64,000 bases of DNA from Imbricaverruca yamaguchii (GCA_034440575.1 JAOTOL010001547.1:360001-424000); one strand, 5' to 3'. Positions 10,861 to 21,931 are shown, counted from the first letter of the stretch. A program made the numbers and translations. Notes: generated by a model not told the origin, from the letters alone.

Positions 10861-12215
10861 GAGCGGAAACAGACACACTGCATGGCATCCACAAAACAAA
10901 AAATACTCCTGGTCTCTCTCTCACAGAGATCAGACAAGAAACTTGTCTGCCCCACGTATCCTTATTCTTCGAGGAAAAACAAGGTGTACCGCCTCATTAT
11001 CACCATTTCAGAGGCGATACGGGTGTGATAGACTTGGTATGATTATTCGGTGCGAAAAAATGAGGGATGGTTCCTTGGAAGTAGAATTTGCGCGACCAGG
11101 AGAGGCATAGAGCGCATTAAAAATATCTGAGTTTACATAGTGTACGGAAGAATCAGAATAAAGTAGACGAGAATATCCCCATCACCATGGAACCGCACAA
11201 GACAAAAAATACTTCACGTGGCCTTATAAACTGCTTTGACCTAAGGGACGTTCCTGAGGAAGAAATCGCAGACGGCTTATCGGAGTTTGGGGCGACTGAG
11301 GCGAGGAAGATGAGGGTGAGGAGAGGCGATGAATTGGTTACAACAAACAACGTAATATTAACATTCAGTACCACAGATAACCCGCCTGAAATCTGTGTAG
11401 GTTACATCAGCGTAAAAGTCCGCGTGTTTTTACCGAATCCCATGAGGTGTTTCAAGTGCCAAAAGTTCGGCCATACCAACAAATTCTGCCGAAATCGCCC
11501 TGCATGTGCCAGCTCGTACGAACACACTAGCAAAAATTGCACCTCGGAGACACCCTTTTGTACGAATTGTGGCGCAGGTCAGGACCCACGCACTTCTTTC
11601 GACCGAACTTGCCCGACTTAAATCAGAGATAAAGAGATAATGTACATCAAACACACGCAAAAAGTATCGTTTCGCGAAGCAACAGGTCATTATGAACAGA
11701 CCCATCCAAGAATATCGTACGCATCCAAAATTAAAAGTAGCATGTACTCTTCACAGCACACACAGCCCGACAGAGCATCTGAGCTGGTCGCACAATTAGC
11801 TGCCCTTCTTCGCTCCTTTGGAGTGCCTCCTGCGTCGCAAATGAACCAAGGCCAGCGAGGCCAATTCCACACTGATGCGACAGAGGTTCCACCGTCCACA
11901 AGCACTGCCGTTCGACCATCAGAGACCCCCTCCCGACCAACGCCCGAGGATGGGGCGTGGACGCTGGTCCATCGTTCAAAGCGGCCTCCTCGGTCCTCTC
12001 CGCCCGGTCCCAGCCCCTCTCCATCTCCCTCGAAATCTCCACCTCCCATTTCCCACCCGCCCTTCAATATACCCTCGCTTTCTGATGCAATTTCTTCTCA
12101 TGCAATATCTAGACGGAGTGTGCTAACATGTATCGAAGGTTGTTGGCACCACTGCTTATGCCCGCCCTACTCTTACTCATATGGCTTACTCATACGCCTT
12201 GGGTGCAGCAACTGA
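10860..12215 (+). pseudogene. Degraded ORF1 (gag-like) of an I-clade non-LTR retrotransposon
   Basis: ORF1 proteins of I/Jockey-group LINEs bind the element RNA. The readable part runs 11187-12215 in one frame, broken only by TAA at 11619-11621. It has an EPHKTKNTSRGLI motif, the DVPEEEIADGL helix, then MRCFKCQKFGHTNKFCR, a CCHC knuckle. A second knuckle has lost its first Cys-x2-Cys half (CASSYEHTSKNC), and a third pattern reads CTNCGAGQ...FDRTCP. After the stop comes an IKHTQKVSFREA motif, the typical post-knuckle helix of these proteins, and a Pro/Ser-rich C-terminus. Upstream, 10860-11186 holds fragments in shifting frames. No ORF2 (endonuclease or reverse transcriptase) follows, so the copy is dead. 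Confidence 0.85.
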
Positions 12216-12408
12216 ACGGGTTGGTGGCTTCATGTGCTCGCACAGCTACCCAAGGAAATATCTACTTAATATTTACACCGTTGAACGGGCGCCTGCAATT
12301 ATATTTATTCCCCAATATCAAAGACTGCGTCCATGCTTCGCGCTGCTTATTGTGGCCGTTTTCCCCTCGGTGGATCCCGCATCATCGCATGTATCGTGCT
12401 AATAGCGC

Positions 12409-12468
12409 TGGAATGGACGCTAAATGCCAAACCTGGTCGATGCGCCCTAAAATTCCAACAACAAACTG
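12409..12468 (+). mobile_element. Mini stem-loop retroposon M1
   Basis: A 60-bp insertion carrying GGACGC...GGTCGATGCGCCCTAA and a tail with CCAACAACAAAC, flanked by ATAGCGC on both sides (12402-12408 and 12469-12475). It has the same body as the copy at 14255, including AAACCTGGTCGATGCGCCCT. It matches the 3' stem-loop of the tRNA-derived SINE at 19381. Confidence 0.7.
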
Positions 12469-12539
12469 ATAGCGCCCGAACGGTGAAGTGGCAAGCCGTG
12501 CTATATCGATACTTCCGTGCGGAGGAGGCAGTTTATTCT

Positions 12540-13263
12540 GAGGACTATCGGAGCGTCAGCACGGGCGGTGTCGGACGGCGGTGCGGCGGCGGCTGCGGTC
12601 GGCCTGACCGGCGGACGTGACGACACGCCGTCGTGACCTCATGCCTCCCACGCTCGCTGGCGGCCGGCTGGTCGTGCCGCTCCGCTGAGGCGCAGCCCGG
12701 CCGGCTCCAGTACAGTCCATCTGCGGCGCCAGCCGGCAGTCTCGGCGGTCCAGCTCGAGCGGTGTGCTGTGTCGCCACACGAGTGGCCGTTGCGCCGGCC
12801 CGTCGTCATGGCCAGCGGCGACTCAGTTCGGACCGCGACCCGCTGGCTGGACCCGTAGCTGGACCAGCACGACTTCAGCCTCTGTCGGCCGCGGAACGCC
12901 AGCGCCGCGCCGTCACATCTTCCTGTCGTCGCTCGGCTCGCGTTGGCTTCCACTTAACGGGACTCGGCGGAAGGTGGGGTCCGTGCCACACGCGGGCTGG
13001 ACTGGTTCAGCGAGCGCGCGTTCCGCCCAGACTGTTCAGTCGGCTGCGTGACCTTGGCGAAGGTGACTGCGACCTTGAACCGCAGCGGTGTCGGCAACCG
13101 ATCTAGGGAATATGCCGCTGTCGGGCGCCATTGCGGGAGCACGCCCGAACGAGTGTGCGTGACAGCATTCCTTGGCAGTGGGCGGAGTGGTACTTGGTAT
13201 CGCCGCATCTGTCGTCACACTTTGTTCTGGCCCAGTGGTATTCTCTTGGCAGAAACCGGTTAA
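12540..13263. other. CpG- and GC-rich block without a recognised gene
   Basis: About 700 bp of very GC-rich DNA with overlapping open frames on both strands (up to 157 codons at 12633-13106). None reads like a conserved protein. It could be a CpG-rich alternative first exon or promoter inside REEP5 intron 1, or the remains of an array. There is no direct evidence for either. Confidence 0.35.
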
Positions 13264-13414
<151 letters not shown>

Positions 13415-13435
13415 CATACACAAGATTCTCTCTCC

Positions 13436-13527
13436 ATGTTCTTCTCACTTCTCCCTTCATGCTCTTCTCACTTCTCCCTCCATGCTCTTCTCACTTCTCC
13501 CTCCATGCTCATCTCACTTCTCTCTTC
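13436..13527 (+). repeat. 23-bp minisatellite, four units
   Basis: Four consecutive 23-bp units of the form ATGCTCTTCTCACTTCTCCC+TCC start at 13436, 13459, 13482 and 13505, with one to three differences each. A fifth decays after ATGCTC. Confidence 0.9.
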
Positions 13528-13709
13528 ATGCTCAGATCATCAGTCATGTAACGGCGATGGAAGCACCTGGTTTAAATCCCCAAATGTACTGGTCTGTAGC
13601 ATGCACAGCATGTCGCATAGTTACGCCACGTTGACTGACGTATTTACGATCGGTGGCGGAAGGAGACTGGAGTGTCGGGACGGACAGATGTCATTCTAGA
13701 CGTGACTGC

Positions 13710-13738
13710 CACCCCCCCCCCCCCCCCCACACACACAT
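13710..13738 (+). repeat. C-run followed by (CA)n
   Basis: A run of about 18 C bases directly followed by five CA units. Its length is likely to vary between individuals and between sequencing reads. Confidence 0.85.
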
Positions 13739-14109
13739 AGAAGCAATGCCCACGCCTGCTGATCGGAAGGACACCGACAAGATCACTGGTAGATCTGACC
13801 CGCCGCTTCTGAACTATTCAACGTTTTCGTTTTATGTTGAACGTCCTTAAATCAGTTTTCGATGGATGTGCATCATGTGCATTTTTAAGATGATTGTCCT
13901 TTCAAAAAACAAAACATTTGCCCGTCTTCATCAAAGAGAAAGTTAGTCGTTGAAAGTTAGTCGTTCTAAGCCTTCCAAAAACTGTCACCGTTTCCGCTCC
14001 AGAAATGCCTTTGTTCGATAAGCGTCTTTGATCGTTCCGTTTAGAAGTATCTCTCGAAAGGCTGTGCACTCACGTACAATCCTGTGGTCATCGGCACATG
14101 TTTCACTAA

Positions 14110-14460
14110 ACGCGAAGGTACGCATGCATAAATGTACGTATATTTGCGCATACGTATAATTACACACACGTTTCTTTGATGATACGTACATTTGCGCACG
14201 CGTATTTTTGCGCTTACGTACATTTGCGCTTACATACGTTTGCGCATACTTACAGAAATGACTAAACCTGGTCGATGCGCCCTAAGACTCAAATAGCAAA
14301 CAAGCAACAAGCATACTTACATTCGCCATACGTACATTACTGTACATGCGCTTATGTACAGTACACATATGTACATCTTCGCTTATGTACAATTGCCATG
14401 CGTATATCTGCGCTTACATACATTTGCTTACGTGCATTTGTCCTAGAATCAACTATTTCC
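14110..14460 (+). repeat. Degenerate ~16-bp array (TACGTACATTTGCGCT type)
   Basis: Repeated words of about 16 bp, clearest at 14195-14250, where CGCTTACGTACATTTG is followed by CGCTTACATACGTTTG. The array resumes after 14311 with CATACGTACATT and CGCTTATGTACA units. It is split at 14255-14310 by mini-element M2. No coding function; frames are disrupted. Confidence 0.75.
14255..14310 (+). mobile_element. Mini stem-loop retroposon M2, inside the 16-bp array
   Basis: A 56-bp insertion flanked by perfect 11-bp duplications GCATACTTACA (14244-14254 and 14311-14321). The body has GACTAAACCTGGTCGATGCG then CCCTAAGACTC and a tail ending CAAACAAGCAACAA. The host array runs on both sides, so the insertion boundaries are unambiguous. 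Confidence 0.88.
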
Positions 14461-14523
14461 CGTGGGACAGGCACAGCCGGTATTTCGATAACCGCTGCTG
14501 TGTTGGTGGGATCCCAGGTGGGG

Positions 14524-14834
14524 GTGGTGCCGGACCGGTGTCTCAGTGAAGCACAGCAGTGTAGCTGCGTCACGGAGCGAGCTGTTCACCCGGCGTGACA
14601 GGTGATCTCCGGGGGCGATGCCGGACCGGTGTCACGTGCCAGAGCGAGCTGCTCACTCGGCGTGACAGGTGGTCTCCGGGGGCGATGCCGGACCGGTGTC
14701 TCAGTGTAACCACGTGCCAGAGCGAGCTGCTCACGCGGCGTGACAGGTGGTCTCCGGGGGCGATGCCGGACCGGTGTCTCAGTGTAACCACGTGCCAGAG
14801 CGAGCTGCTCACGCGGCGTGACAGGTGGTCTCCG
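14524..14834 (+). repeat. 78-bp tandem repeat, about four units
   Basis: Units share CCGGGGGCGATGCCGGACCG, then TGTCTCAGTGTAACCACG, then CCAGAGCGAGCTGCTCACGC and GGCGTGACAGGTGGTCT. The last two units are near-identical; the first is diverged and the second is shortened by an internal deletion. Because 78 is a multiple of three, the minus strand shows a long open frame (14570-14995) that is a by-product of the repeat. Confidence 0.9.
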
Positions 14835-15319
14835 CCGTGCAGTGTGTCCAAGTTCGCGATTTTAGGTGTCGAGGCAAAAGTGTATATACAATTTCGAATT
14901 GCGATGGCATCCGAGTTCCGCGGAATGTAGTCCTCACAGTTGGAATCTGGGCATATTCCGAGGTAATGAATCAGCTGAATACGGTTCCGTTTCATTTGCC
15001 GATCACGAATTATCCAGTGATAGTTTATTTCACACTCTGACTGAGCGAATTCGGACGTACTACCGTTGTCAGTGCTGCACGTTCCACTGTCGGCCCCGTC
15101 GGGGGGGGGGCTGCGGCAGTCGTGCGCCTTGGCTGCCGTCCAGCTGCCCTGTCAGTGGCGAATCGGCAGCACCGCCTGCTAGGGTCACGTACGCTGTACA
15201 AGCGCCCTAATACTGCCTGTCTGGGCCACATACACAGCACCGTCCACAGGTGCTCCACCATAGCGCGGCAGGAAATACAGGATAGATACAGGAGCAATAC
15301 TATACAGACTGCCTCCAAT
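14835..15319. other. Intronic DNA, nothing recognised
   Basis: GC-rich in part (15060-15250), without a recognisable exon or RNA. Confidence 0.3.
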
Positions 15320-15615
15320 CACGTGCACGGTACAGTAACGGCCGTCTGGAATGCAGGGGCCGCGCTACACCGGCTACCGAAGTCATAGACATAGCACACT
15401 AGCGGCCGTTCGCCACCTTGTGCAGCGCTGCAAAACAGCGTTGCGTAAGGTGTCCAAAGTCACTTACGCGGCACAACAGGGGCCGTTTGGGATGCAGAAG
15501 CAGCGCTGCACCGGCTGTCGAAGTCATCTACACAGGACAACAGCGGCCATTTAGGCTGCAGAAACGGTGCTACATCGGCTGCCGGATTCGTGTACGAGCA
15601 CGACAGCGGCTGTTC
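15320..15615 (+). repeat. Degenerate ~70-80 bp tandem repeat
   Basis: Successive blocks share an ACGGCCGTYTGGRATGCAG-like start, a GCGCTRCACCGGCTRYCGAAGT core and an ACACAGSACAACAGCGGCC-like end. About three and a half blocks are readable, with heavy divergence. Confidence 0.65.
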
Positions 15616-16260
15616 TAGCCATATACGAGGATGTGGTTTTGTGAAAACGATAGATATCGTGGCGATCTGGGTTCATATAAAGCTGAAGTGTGACTGAACC
15701 AGTTATTAGAAGGTCTAGCTTGCACTGAGATATAAAAATTTTGTGAGTCCGGATGGGGGGCTGGCCTGAATTTCGCCGACTTAACTTGTGTGCGCAATTC
15801 ATTGGAGAATCGTCGTTCAACATTGGAGGGGCATTCTCTCCAGCAGTTCACAAGGTGACACCCGCGGCCAAATGCATAGCACATCAACGTCCGTCCGTGC
15901 CGTAAGCACAAGACAACACGTCAGCTACGACTGTTGGGCCGCATTCAAAGCACAGAAGCGAATGTCTGGGTTACATTCCCAGCATCAGCTATTCAATTCC
16001 CGTACAGGAATGGCGAACGGCATAGTGCCGGATGTTGCTGCATCTGCTATCGCTGTATCTAATTGCATGAGCGACCAATATCAGCCGTCGCGATGTACTT
16101 CAAGGACGAAGCGATTGCCAGAAGTCGGTCTCGAATGGCCGTCTACTGAACCCGCCGCGAGGTATGCCGATTGGGAGTGGTCCAGGCTGGGTTGTAAGTA
16201 TTCTGACTCGCCACTGTCGAGTCAAAATAGCAGAATAGCCTTGGGCCGGACTGGACCTCG
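15616..16260. other. Intronic DNA, nothing recognised
   Basis: An open frame of 158 codons at 15788-16264 was examined. It matches nothing I know and has no flanking splice signals that would support an exon. Confidence 0.3.
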
Positions 16261-16500
16261 GTGAGCTCGACTGCGACGCTGTGTGTGGCGAAGGGATCCG
16301 AGTTGAGCTTCCACGAGTTCGGCGGAGTATTTTAGGTGAGCAGGGCCGCTTCGAGTTCGGAAATGAGCGCGCGTGGTTCTGTGCATCACACTTACGCAGT
16401 TGGCTTGGTGGGCAGGATCGCTCCGAGGTGGGGAATGGATGCACGTGGTGCCGTGGACCACACTAACGCAGTTGACGTGGTGGGTAGATCCTTGTCGTGC
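16260..16500 (+). repeat. Degenerate ~70-bp repeat
   Basis: Blocks at about 16340-16415 and 16415-16490 share a GGGNAATGNRYGCRCGTGGT-like start, a TGNANCACACTWACGCAGTTG core and a GTGGTGGGYAGRATC-like end. Two clear and one partial unit. Confidence 0.6.
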
Positions 16501-16779
16501 ATATTTCATGGCCAGTTTGTGTCAGTAGGACATGCCAAAGAAGTATGACCAACAGACTCCCCCGCATTCAAATATCAGCTCACTGCAGATCGCAGTAGTG
16601 TCCGGTTCCAGCCGAACCAGCGGGCGCTGACCGGCTCGATCCCAGCCGTGCCTGCACGTGTCTAGTCGGCAGCGAACAAAGCAGCCAGCGCTGCCGGTCG
16701 CCCGAACGGCCCAGTGGGCGGGGTGGCCTTCGCGGCCGGGTCCGCCCGGTGTGCCGCCGGCCGCTGAGGTGCATCCGTG

Positions 16780-17215
16780 CGCCCATTGAGTCGCGGCCTT
16801 GTCGCCGCCGGCCCCGCTGCCAAGTCGACGGCCGGCACCGCCAACGGCTGACGCCACCGACGGCTGACACCGCCAACGGCCGACTCCACCGACGACACCT
16901 GACACCACCAACGACCGACACCGACGACGACTGACACTGACGACGGCTGACGCCACCGACGGCCGACACCGACGACACCTGACACCGACGACACCTGACA
17001 CCGCCAACGGCCGACACTGACGACGGCTGACACTGACGCCGACGACGGCCGACACTGACGCCGACGACGGCTGACACTGACACCGACGACGGCCGACACC
17101 GCCGACGGCTGACACCACCGACGGCTGACACCGACGACGGCGGACAATGACACCGACGACGGCTGACACTGACGACGGCCGACACCACTGACGACACCGG
17201 TGTCGCTGTATTTCG
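16780..17215 (+). repeat. GAC/ACGG-rich short tandem array
   Basis: About 430 bp of interspersed 9-, 12- and 18-bp units built from CGACGG, CTGACACC, CTGACACTGACG and CCGACACC. All spacings are multiples of three, so several frames on the minus strand stay open for 160-246 codons and encode Val/Ser/Arg-rich repeats. I take these as composition artefacts, not genes. Confidence 0.88.
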
Positions 17216-17735
17216 CGGCAGATTCCGCGTGTACATATGGTTGTATAGTCTTCCGAGGTCACCGTGGATGATCAGAACACAACAGGGCGGAGTCGGCTGT
17301 ATCCACTAGCCAGTCCCCAACGTACATGGGACGGAAGGTGCGCCTGTACTGGCTGAACTCGCACTCTTAAAGTGCAAGTGTACCAACTACCTGTTGACGC
17401 TGATGATTGATTAAACTTTTGATTAGCCATGCACGAATGCTAAGTATGTTTACATTATTTAATTCAGCTGTTTTGTTGTGCGACTGGTGACGTCGATGCG
17501 GCCCTACCCGTACTGGTCGAATCAAGTTTTCGCCTGCTTCCTGCTTGCACGAGGCGGAATGCTTCCCCGACTGATTCATGCTCCTTATTTCATACCTTTC
17601 CGCCACAAGTCGAGCAGTACGTCTCCCGTTATCTCCCCCACGTGTATCCAGACTCGTGCAGCTTCGTCGGGAGTCGCGTGGCGTAACGTGCGAGGCCTGT
17701 CTCGCTCGGTCCTCACACCAGCTGTACATTCGCAG
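17216..17735. other. End of REEP5 intron 1
   Basis: Unremarkable sequence leading to the acceptor CATTCGCAG at 17735. No extra exon is required, because exons 1 and 2 join in phase. Confidence 0.4.
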
Positions 17736-18137
17736 CGACGCTCGGCCTCCTAGTGCTCTACCTGGCGTTCGGCTACGCGGCCGGCCTCATCTGCAACCTG
17801 ATCGCCTTCGTGTACCCCGCCTACATCTCTATCAAGGCGCTGGAGTCGACGCGCAAGGAGGACGACACCCAGTGGCTCACCTACTGGGTGGTGTACGCCG
17901 TGTTCGGCACGGTCGAGTTCTTCTCGGACATCCTCATCAGCTGGTTCCCGTTCTATTGGCTGTTCAAGTGCCTGTTCCTGATGTACTGTGCCGTGCCGGC
18001 CAGCTGGAACGGCAGCCTGGTCATCTACAACCGCGTCATCCGGCCCTATTTCCTCAAGTACGAGAACCAGCTGGACAACATCGCCGACCAAGTGCGCGAG
18101 AAGGCCACCAAGTACATCGACCTGTCTGCTGAGAAAG
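17736..18137 (+). CDS. REEP5: REEP5-like protein, exon 2 (main membrane domain)
   Basis: This exon encodes nearly the whole TB2/DP1/HVA22 domain. It has a first hydrophobic hairpin ([18 protein letters not shown]), the [13 protein letters not shown] signature, the [17 protein letters not shown] signature and a second hairpin ([20 protein letters not shown]). It continues with the [17 protein letters not shown] block and an amphipathic tail helix. All are diagnostic of REEP5/6. Such proteins insert as wedge-like hairpins in the ER membrane and shape tubules; membership is seen, the role is from the family. The acceptor is at 17735 and the donor is AAAG|GTGGGC at 18138, phase 1. Mammalian genes split this region into several exons; here it is one. 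Confidence 0.97.
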
Positions 18138-18188
18138 GTGGGCCTCTCCCCGCCTCTGCATATTGCGCCGCTGACTCTGTGGGCTGTG

Positions 18189-18575
18189 GCTGTGGTTCTA
18201 CGGACCGTGGGCTGACCGGAGACAGACTGTGGTGTTGCGGACCGTGGGCTGACCGGAGACAGACTGTGGTGTTGCGGACCGTGGGCTGACCGGAGACTGA
18301 CTATGGTGCTGCGGACCGTGGGATGACCGGAGACAGACTGTGGTGTTGCGCACCGTGGACTGGCTGGAGGCTGACTGTAGTGCTGCGGACCGTGGACTGA
18401 CCGGAGACTGACTGTGGTGCTGCGGACCGTGGGCTGACTGGAGACTGGCTGTGGTGCTGCGGACCGTGGGCTGACCGGAGACTGACTGTGGTGCTGCGGA
18501 CCGTGGGCTGACTGGAGACTGGCTGTGGTGCTGCGGACCGTGGGCTGGCTGGAGACTGACTGTGTCACTGCAGGT
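18189..18575 (+). repeat. 37-bp minisatellite in REEP5 intron 2
   Basis: About ten units of 37 bp with the core GTGGTGCTGCGGACCGTGGG then CTGACCGGAGACTGACT. Unit starts at 18414 and 18451 fix the period. It begins about 50 bp after the splice donor. The minus-strand open frame across it (353 codons at 17750-18811) is an antisense shadow of exon 2 plus the array. Confidence 0.92.
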
Positions 18576-19367
18576 CGTGTACTGACTGGAAACTGATTTA
18601 ATGGTTGATTGGCTCTGCCAGTGCGGACTGCATGGCCGTCATGATCACATGCTGTTGCTGATGGATCCGTGGAATGTGGCAATTCGGGGTGAGTCCCTAG
18701 CTCTTCACCTGCCGTCGCCTTGCGTGATTCACGACCAAAACCTAACTGGGTTAGGGATGAAAACGATCGATCCAGTATCTCAGCTGACTGACTGACTGAC
18801 CTATCGGACAAAATTTCGAGGCCAACTTATGTTTTATCGCATACCGGAGCACACGTCAACCTATAGCATGTACCTTTGACATTAGATGTGACGGCACAAA
18901 TATACTTATTTTTCAATCAGGAATTGCTGTGCATACTTCGAACCTCCCACACTTGCGTAGCTTTGACGTCAGCAAAATAAGCACCAAACAACTTGCAGAT
19001 TATTTCGTGACGAAGAGTGGGAAGAATGATCGAGGTGTGAGTTGTCAAGTAAGGCCTTGCCAGATCACATTAGGCTAAACTTCGGTTCGGTAGTTTTTTT
19101 GGTGAGGTAAAATATCAGGTGATTGGTCCGCAGAAGTGCTACAAACAGCTAGCCGTGACTAATGGTATACTAGCCATTGTAATATTCGCTTCAAACTGAA
19201 CCATGCAAAATTCCAATTCATATTTATAACTGAGCTTTCGACGCCTCCTGTAGCCTTCCACTGTGGTGACGGTATTCTGCGTAGGGATGACCAGGCTGTC
19301 TATGGCCCCCGCAGGAGCCGAAACCTACAACCAAAACATATGTTAACTGGACGTTTAAACGGCCCAT
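18576..19367. other. Intron 2, nothing recognised
   Basis: Mixed-composition sequence. TGACTGAC units at 18783-18800 are too short to matter. No exon, RNA gene or duplicated segment was seen. Confidence 0.35.
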
Positions 19368-19380
19368 TTCTGAATGAAAG

Positions 19381-19552
19381 AGGGGCAGGGGTAGCTCAGT
19401 TGGTAGAGCGTCGGACTCTTGATCGCAAGATTGTGGGTTCGAGTCTCACAACCGACGGCGTTTACAGAATCCACCTGCGATCAACCTGCGTGAGAGGCTG
19501 GTGACGCTATGTAACCTAGCGGTTGAATGCGTCATAAAAGAACCAAATGTTC
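19381..19552 (+). mobile_element. Full-length tRNA-derived SINE with 13-bp target duplication
   Basis: The insertion is bounded by perfect TTCTGAATGAAAG duplications (19368-19380 and 19553-19565). It starts with a tRNA-Lys-like head: box A TAGCTCAGTTGGTAGAGCG at 19392-19410, anticodon-loop sequence CTCTTGA, and box B GGTTCGAGTCT at 19436-19446. The T-stem pairs well but the anticodon stem has two mismatches, so it is a SINE and not a functional tRNA. The body includes CACCTGCGATCAACCTGCG and GAGAGGCTGG. The 3' end is a stem-loop (GACGC...GCGTC) followed by ATAAAAGAACC. A second, more decayed long copy is at about 63247-63346. Amplification would need a partner LINE reverse transcriptase. Confidence 0.92.
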
Positions 19553-19565
19553 TTCTGAATGAAAG

Positions 19566-20680
19566 CATATCTAAGTTCAATATTAAAAGACTTTCTAACT
19601 ATTATGAATCCATTTTGAAATGTAATAATTCCAAAATGTTTCAACATGTCAACGGCTGTAACGCGACGAAGAATATTTAGCGGTGTGTTGTAGCCGTTTG
19701 TAATGTAATTTACAAGGATGAACATCAGGCTACGGTTACTGCTGCCTCGTATCCATAAAGGATGGAGGAAAGTCAGCTTCATTATTCATGAAACTGTTCC
19801 TAGGGGCCAGCTTACCGTTGCTAATCCATGCTTGCGTTGCTTGACAGGAAGTTGATCGCCTTGGTCACTGGAAGATATCAATGTCAAGTTGAGTTATGAC
19901 TTTATATAGGTACCGAAATTTCCTGTTGCTGGGCGGGGCATAAGCTACTGGAAATCGTCGATGGAAGTCGGTTAGTGTTGCCATCTTCGTGCCTCCTCAC
20001 AGTCTGCGGCTGATTATGGGGCTGTTTTGGTGGGCGTCCCTCGTTTCGGCAAACAATCACCATTCGCCAAGCAATTTAACAAAGCAATCAATCACCAGGA
20101 GTGGGAGCAACTCGGATCGATTGCTATGAGTGGTGAGGAAAATGATCCACAACTACAACGGCATTGAGGAAATGTGTCATTGGTTCAAGCCTTTGCAACC
20201 AAATTATTCATTTGTATGATCCGATGGCTTGCAGTATTATTTACCATCACAAACCCGGATTTGGAGATGTCTCTTTAAGTGCACAAGTCACTCGATGCTG
20301 CCTGGTGCGAAGACGGCTAATGTGTGCGATTGTGAAGTGACTACATTGTGTATGCAGCGTTCTCATATAACCACAGTTTGGTGCAATTTGACACCTACCT
20401 AGTTTTTTCTTAAATCGTTTACGATATCTTTTTGGCATTCTCATGCTAACCAATCATCACGTGTTCGAGTGCCAAAATATATCGCTATTGATGATACGTA
20501 TTATAAATATCAACAGAAAATGCATCCAGGAACGTCCCTCAGAATTTCACACTGAAATATTGGCATAACACTTTCTACAGGGGCTGATGTAGCCCATGAA
20601 TGGTTTCTTTTGAAATCTGCCCGTGAAAGCACCTTTTATTTGATAGTGTAGTTCATGAAGATCATACAGGTTGAAGGCTT
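19566..20680. other. Intron 2, nothing recognised
   Basis: No convincing exon, RNA or repeat. Short open frames on both strands match no known family. Confidence 0.35.
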
Positions 20681-20684
20681 AGCC

Positions 20685-21467
20685 ATACCCGTCTTTCCAG
20701 TCATATCCTCGCACCCCGTCTCGGGGGGGTTGATACTCCTCTCTAATCTCAAAACTAGGCGTCATAAGAAAACGGAAGGGGTGTCATCGAAAAACGCTCG
20801 ACGAGTAGGGCCGGAAACCACCCCAAAATTGTATCCCAAAATTAACGTCACTAGGGGACCTAGGCTTTCACGACACATCATGTTTTTGGTTCTGGGAGTT
20901 CATTTCGGGTGAGATTTGAAAAAAAAAAATTATTTGGAATCAGAAAATGAAGGCGAAGTCGACCACGGCCCTAAAATGTTTGTCCACCTGTTTTTTTGTA
21001 TGAAGTTTCAGCATTTTGAGTTTTTAATGTTCTCCAATTTTTCTTTATCTAATGGGCAGAGCGTACGGAAAACGTTGTTCGAAGTCAACTTGCTCCCATA
21101 GAAAATGTGTACTTTAGCCAGAATCTTCGAGTTTAACCCTAATGGGCAAATGTCATTTTAAAAAAATGGAAAAGAAATCCTCTGGTGCGTTTTGTTTCGT
21201 CCCTAACGATAAGCGAACGCTTAAACTTTCATTAAAACATTTGTATCCATTAAAGCGTGACGACTGGTTAAATTCTGGAGGTGACCTCACTTGACCTTGA
21301 CTAACTCGTTGACCCTAGATGACCTGACCTCACAATTTTTTTCACATCCCAAATTGATGCGGGAAAAGGTATGTCAAATTTTGGCTCGCTCCAGTGCGCC
21401 ATGCGGAATACCTTTGTCCGCGGAATACCTTAAGGGGACGCATATCCCCTGAGACAGCACGGGTTAA
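20685..21467 (-). mobile_element. piggyBac-like MITE, family A, copy 1
   Basis: Reverse-orientation copy of the 48657-49462 element. It begins ACCCGTCTTTCCAGTCATAT next to CATA (a mutated TTAA) and ends GACAGCACGGG|TTAA at 21464-21467. The interior matches in reverse order, for example GGTGACCTCACTTGACCTTG and AACGTCACTAGGG. It has no transposase and depends on another element's enzyme. It sits in REEP5 intron 2. Confidence 0.85.
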
Positions 21468-21493
21468 TAAGAGCCACGATGACCCATCTAGGT

Positions 21494-21568
21494 TGTGGGT
21501 GTGGGTGTATGTATGTATGTATGTGTGTGGGTGTATGGGTGTATGTATGTATGTTGTATTTGTGTATG

Positions 21569-21611
<43 letters not shown>
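21494..21611 (+). repeat. (GTAT)n / (TA)n microsatellite
   Basis: A GTATG/GTGTGGGTGTAT stretch passes into about 20 uninterrupted TA units (21571-21611). Confidence 0.9.
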
Positions 21612-21931
21612 GTAATGTTTTATCTTGTATATAATAATCCATCCTTTTGTGTTTTAGCAAATCTATTCAGCATCAGATGCCCAGTTAGTTCTGAGTCCAT
21701 TGCCAGTGCAAGTGAATGTCCACTTCCATGCAGCATACACCACGGTATGTTCTCACACCTTATTATGTATTTCTCCGTCTGGATAATAACAAGGAAGCCA
21801 AAATGGGCACGTTAACACAGCCGACTATTGCTAAGTAACGTCGCATCGCACAACGACGCGAAGTCTACTTGACTGTGAATGCCAAGTTACCCACCTTCCG
21901 CAATCTGACGTCAACTCTACTTCCGTTACAG

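Noticed and set aside
10264..10924. Overlapping 150-codon frames on both strands
   Set aside because: GC-rich composition; no conserved motifs; better explained as the 5' region of the I-like element.
12633..13106. 157-codon plus-strand frame in the GC-rich block
   Set aside because: Arg/Ser/Ala-rich, no homology, no splice signals; several frames are open there.
16522..17262. Minus-strand open frames of 163, 218 and 246 codons
   Set aside because: They lie on the GAC/ACGG array, are open in several frames at once and encode only Val/Ser/Arg-rich repeats.
17750..18811. 353-codon minus-strand open frame
   Set aside because: It is antisense to REEP5 exon 2 and the 37-bp array; the plus strand carries the recognisable protein.
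19383..19458. Functional tRNA-Lys gene
   Set aside because: The anticodon stem has two mismatches and the acceptor ends do not pair; it is the head of a SINE with a target duplication.
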